Shown: positions 63,941 through 64,000 of the stretch, in pieces
Numbering within the stretch: the stretch's first letter is position 1
How the letters are laid out: each line of letters starts with the position of its first letter
Position numbers and translations under genes: made by a program
The notes under the pieces: generated by a model
Database searches by the model: none
What the model saw: the letters and a program-made list of their open reading frames with translations, nothing else
Told to the model about the DNA's origin: nothing
Assembly (NCBI GenBank): GCA_025345505.1
Contig: JANVCC010000018.1
Span: 6,247,741 to 6,311,740 of the forward strand
Length of the DNA: 64,000 bases
Source: Todiramphus chloris collaris
Taxonomy: Eukaryota; Chordata; Aves; Coraciiformes; Alcedinidae
Direction of reading: 5' to 3'

Positions 63941-64000
63941 CTGCAAAAAAAGAACATCACTTAGGAAATGTCATGGTAAATGCTGTATTCCTTTGATATT

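Noticed and set aside
1-64000. CRISPR arrays, operons, bacterial signals or a new defence-like system
   Set aside because: The window is vertebrate nuclear DNA. Its repeats are LINEs, LTR elements, microsatellites and small tandem duplications, none with regularly spaced array structure.

Overview
This window is nuclear DNA from a bird. It contains many copies of the avian CR1 LINE, several ending in the characteristic short tandem tail related to ATTCTATGAT. It also has an ERVL-type retroviral fossil with a TGTCCTGG-type LTR, a CpG-island promoter, and two vertebrate genes split by canonical GT/AG introns. Nothing bacterial or viral-genomic is present. The species cannot be read from the sequence.

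Layout: 1-6.1 kb is a cluster of truncated CR1 copies in both orientations. From 6.1 to 19.5 kb the sequence is AT-rich and largely featureless. It holds one striking item: at 8267-8433 (+) an open exon with an intact splice acceptor that encodes a diverged copy of the last exon of WDCP. A CpG island (about 19.56-20.7 kb) with a ZNF143-type promoter motif marks the WDCP promoter. WDCP (WD repeat and coiled-coil protein) runs on the + strand from its ATG at 23244 to its stop at 30196, in three coding exons giving 750 residues, with a poly(A) signal at 30530.

The 30.7-41.7 kb stretch between the two converging genes holds a decayed antisense LTR, a broken 3' portion of an ERVL provirus with its 3' LTR (34.04-37.39 kb), and a small GATA/CACCC motif cluster near 39 kb. 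MFSD2B, the sphingosine-1-phosphate exporter of the MFSD2 family, is read on the minus strand from the right edge of the window down to a stop at 41708. Ten coding exons (about 371 residues, the C-terminal three quarters) are present; the first exons lie beyond base 64000.

WDCP and MFSD2B lie tail to tail, as they do in human chromosome 2p23.3. In human, FKBP1B sits head to head with WDCP, but I could not find FKBP1B exons in the 19.5 kb upstream of WDCP. The most interesting observations are the isolated WDCP-like terminal exon, the missing FKBP1B, two perfect inverted repeats, and the two possible C-termini of MFSD2B. I saw no evidence of a wholly new biological system.
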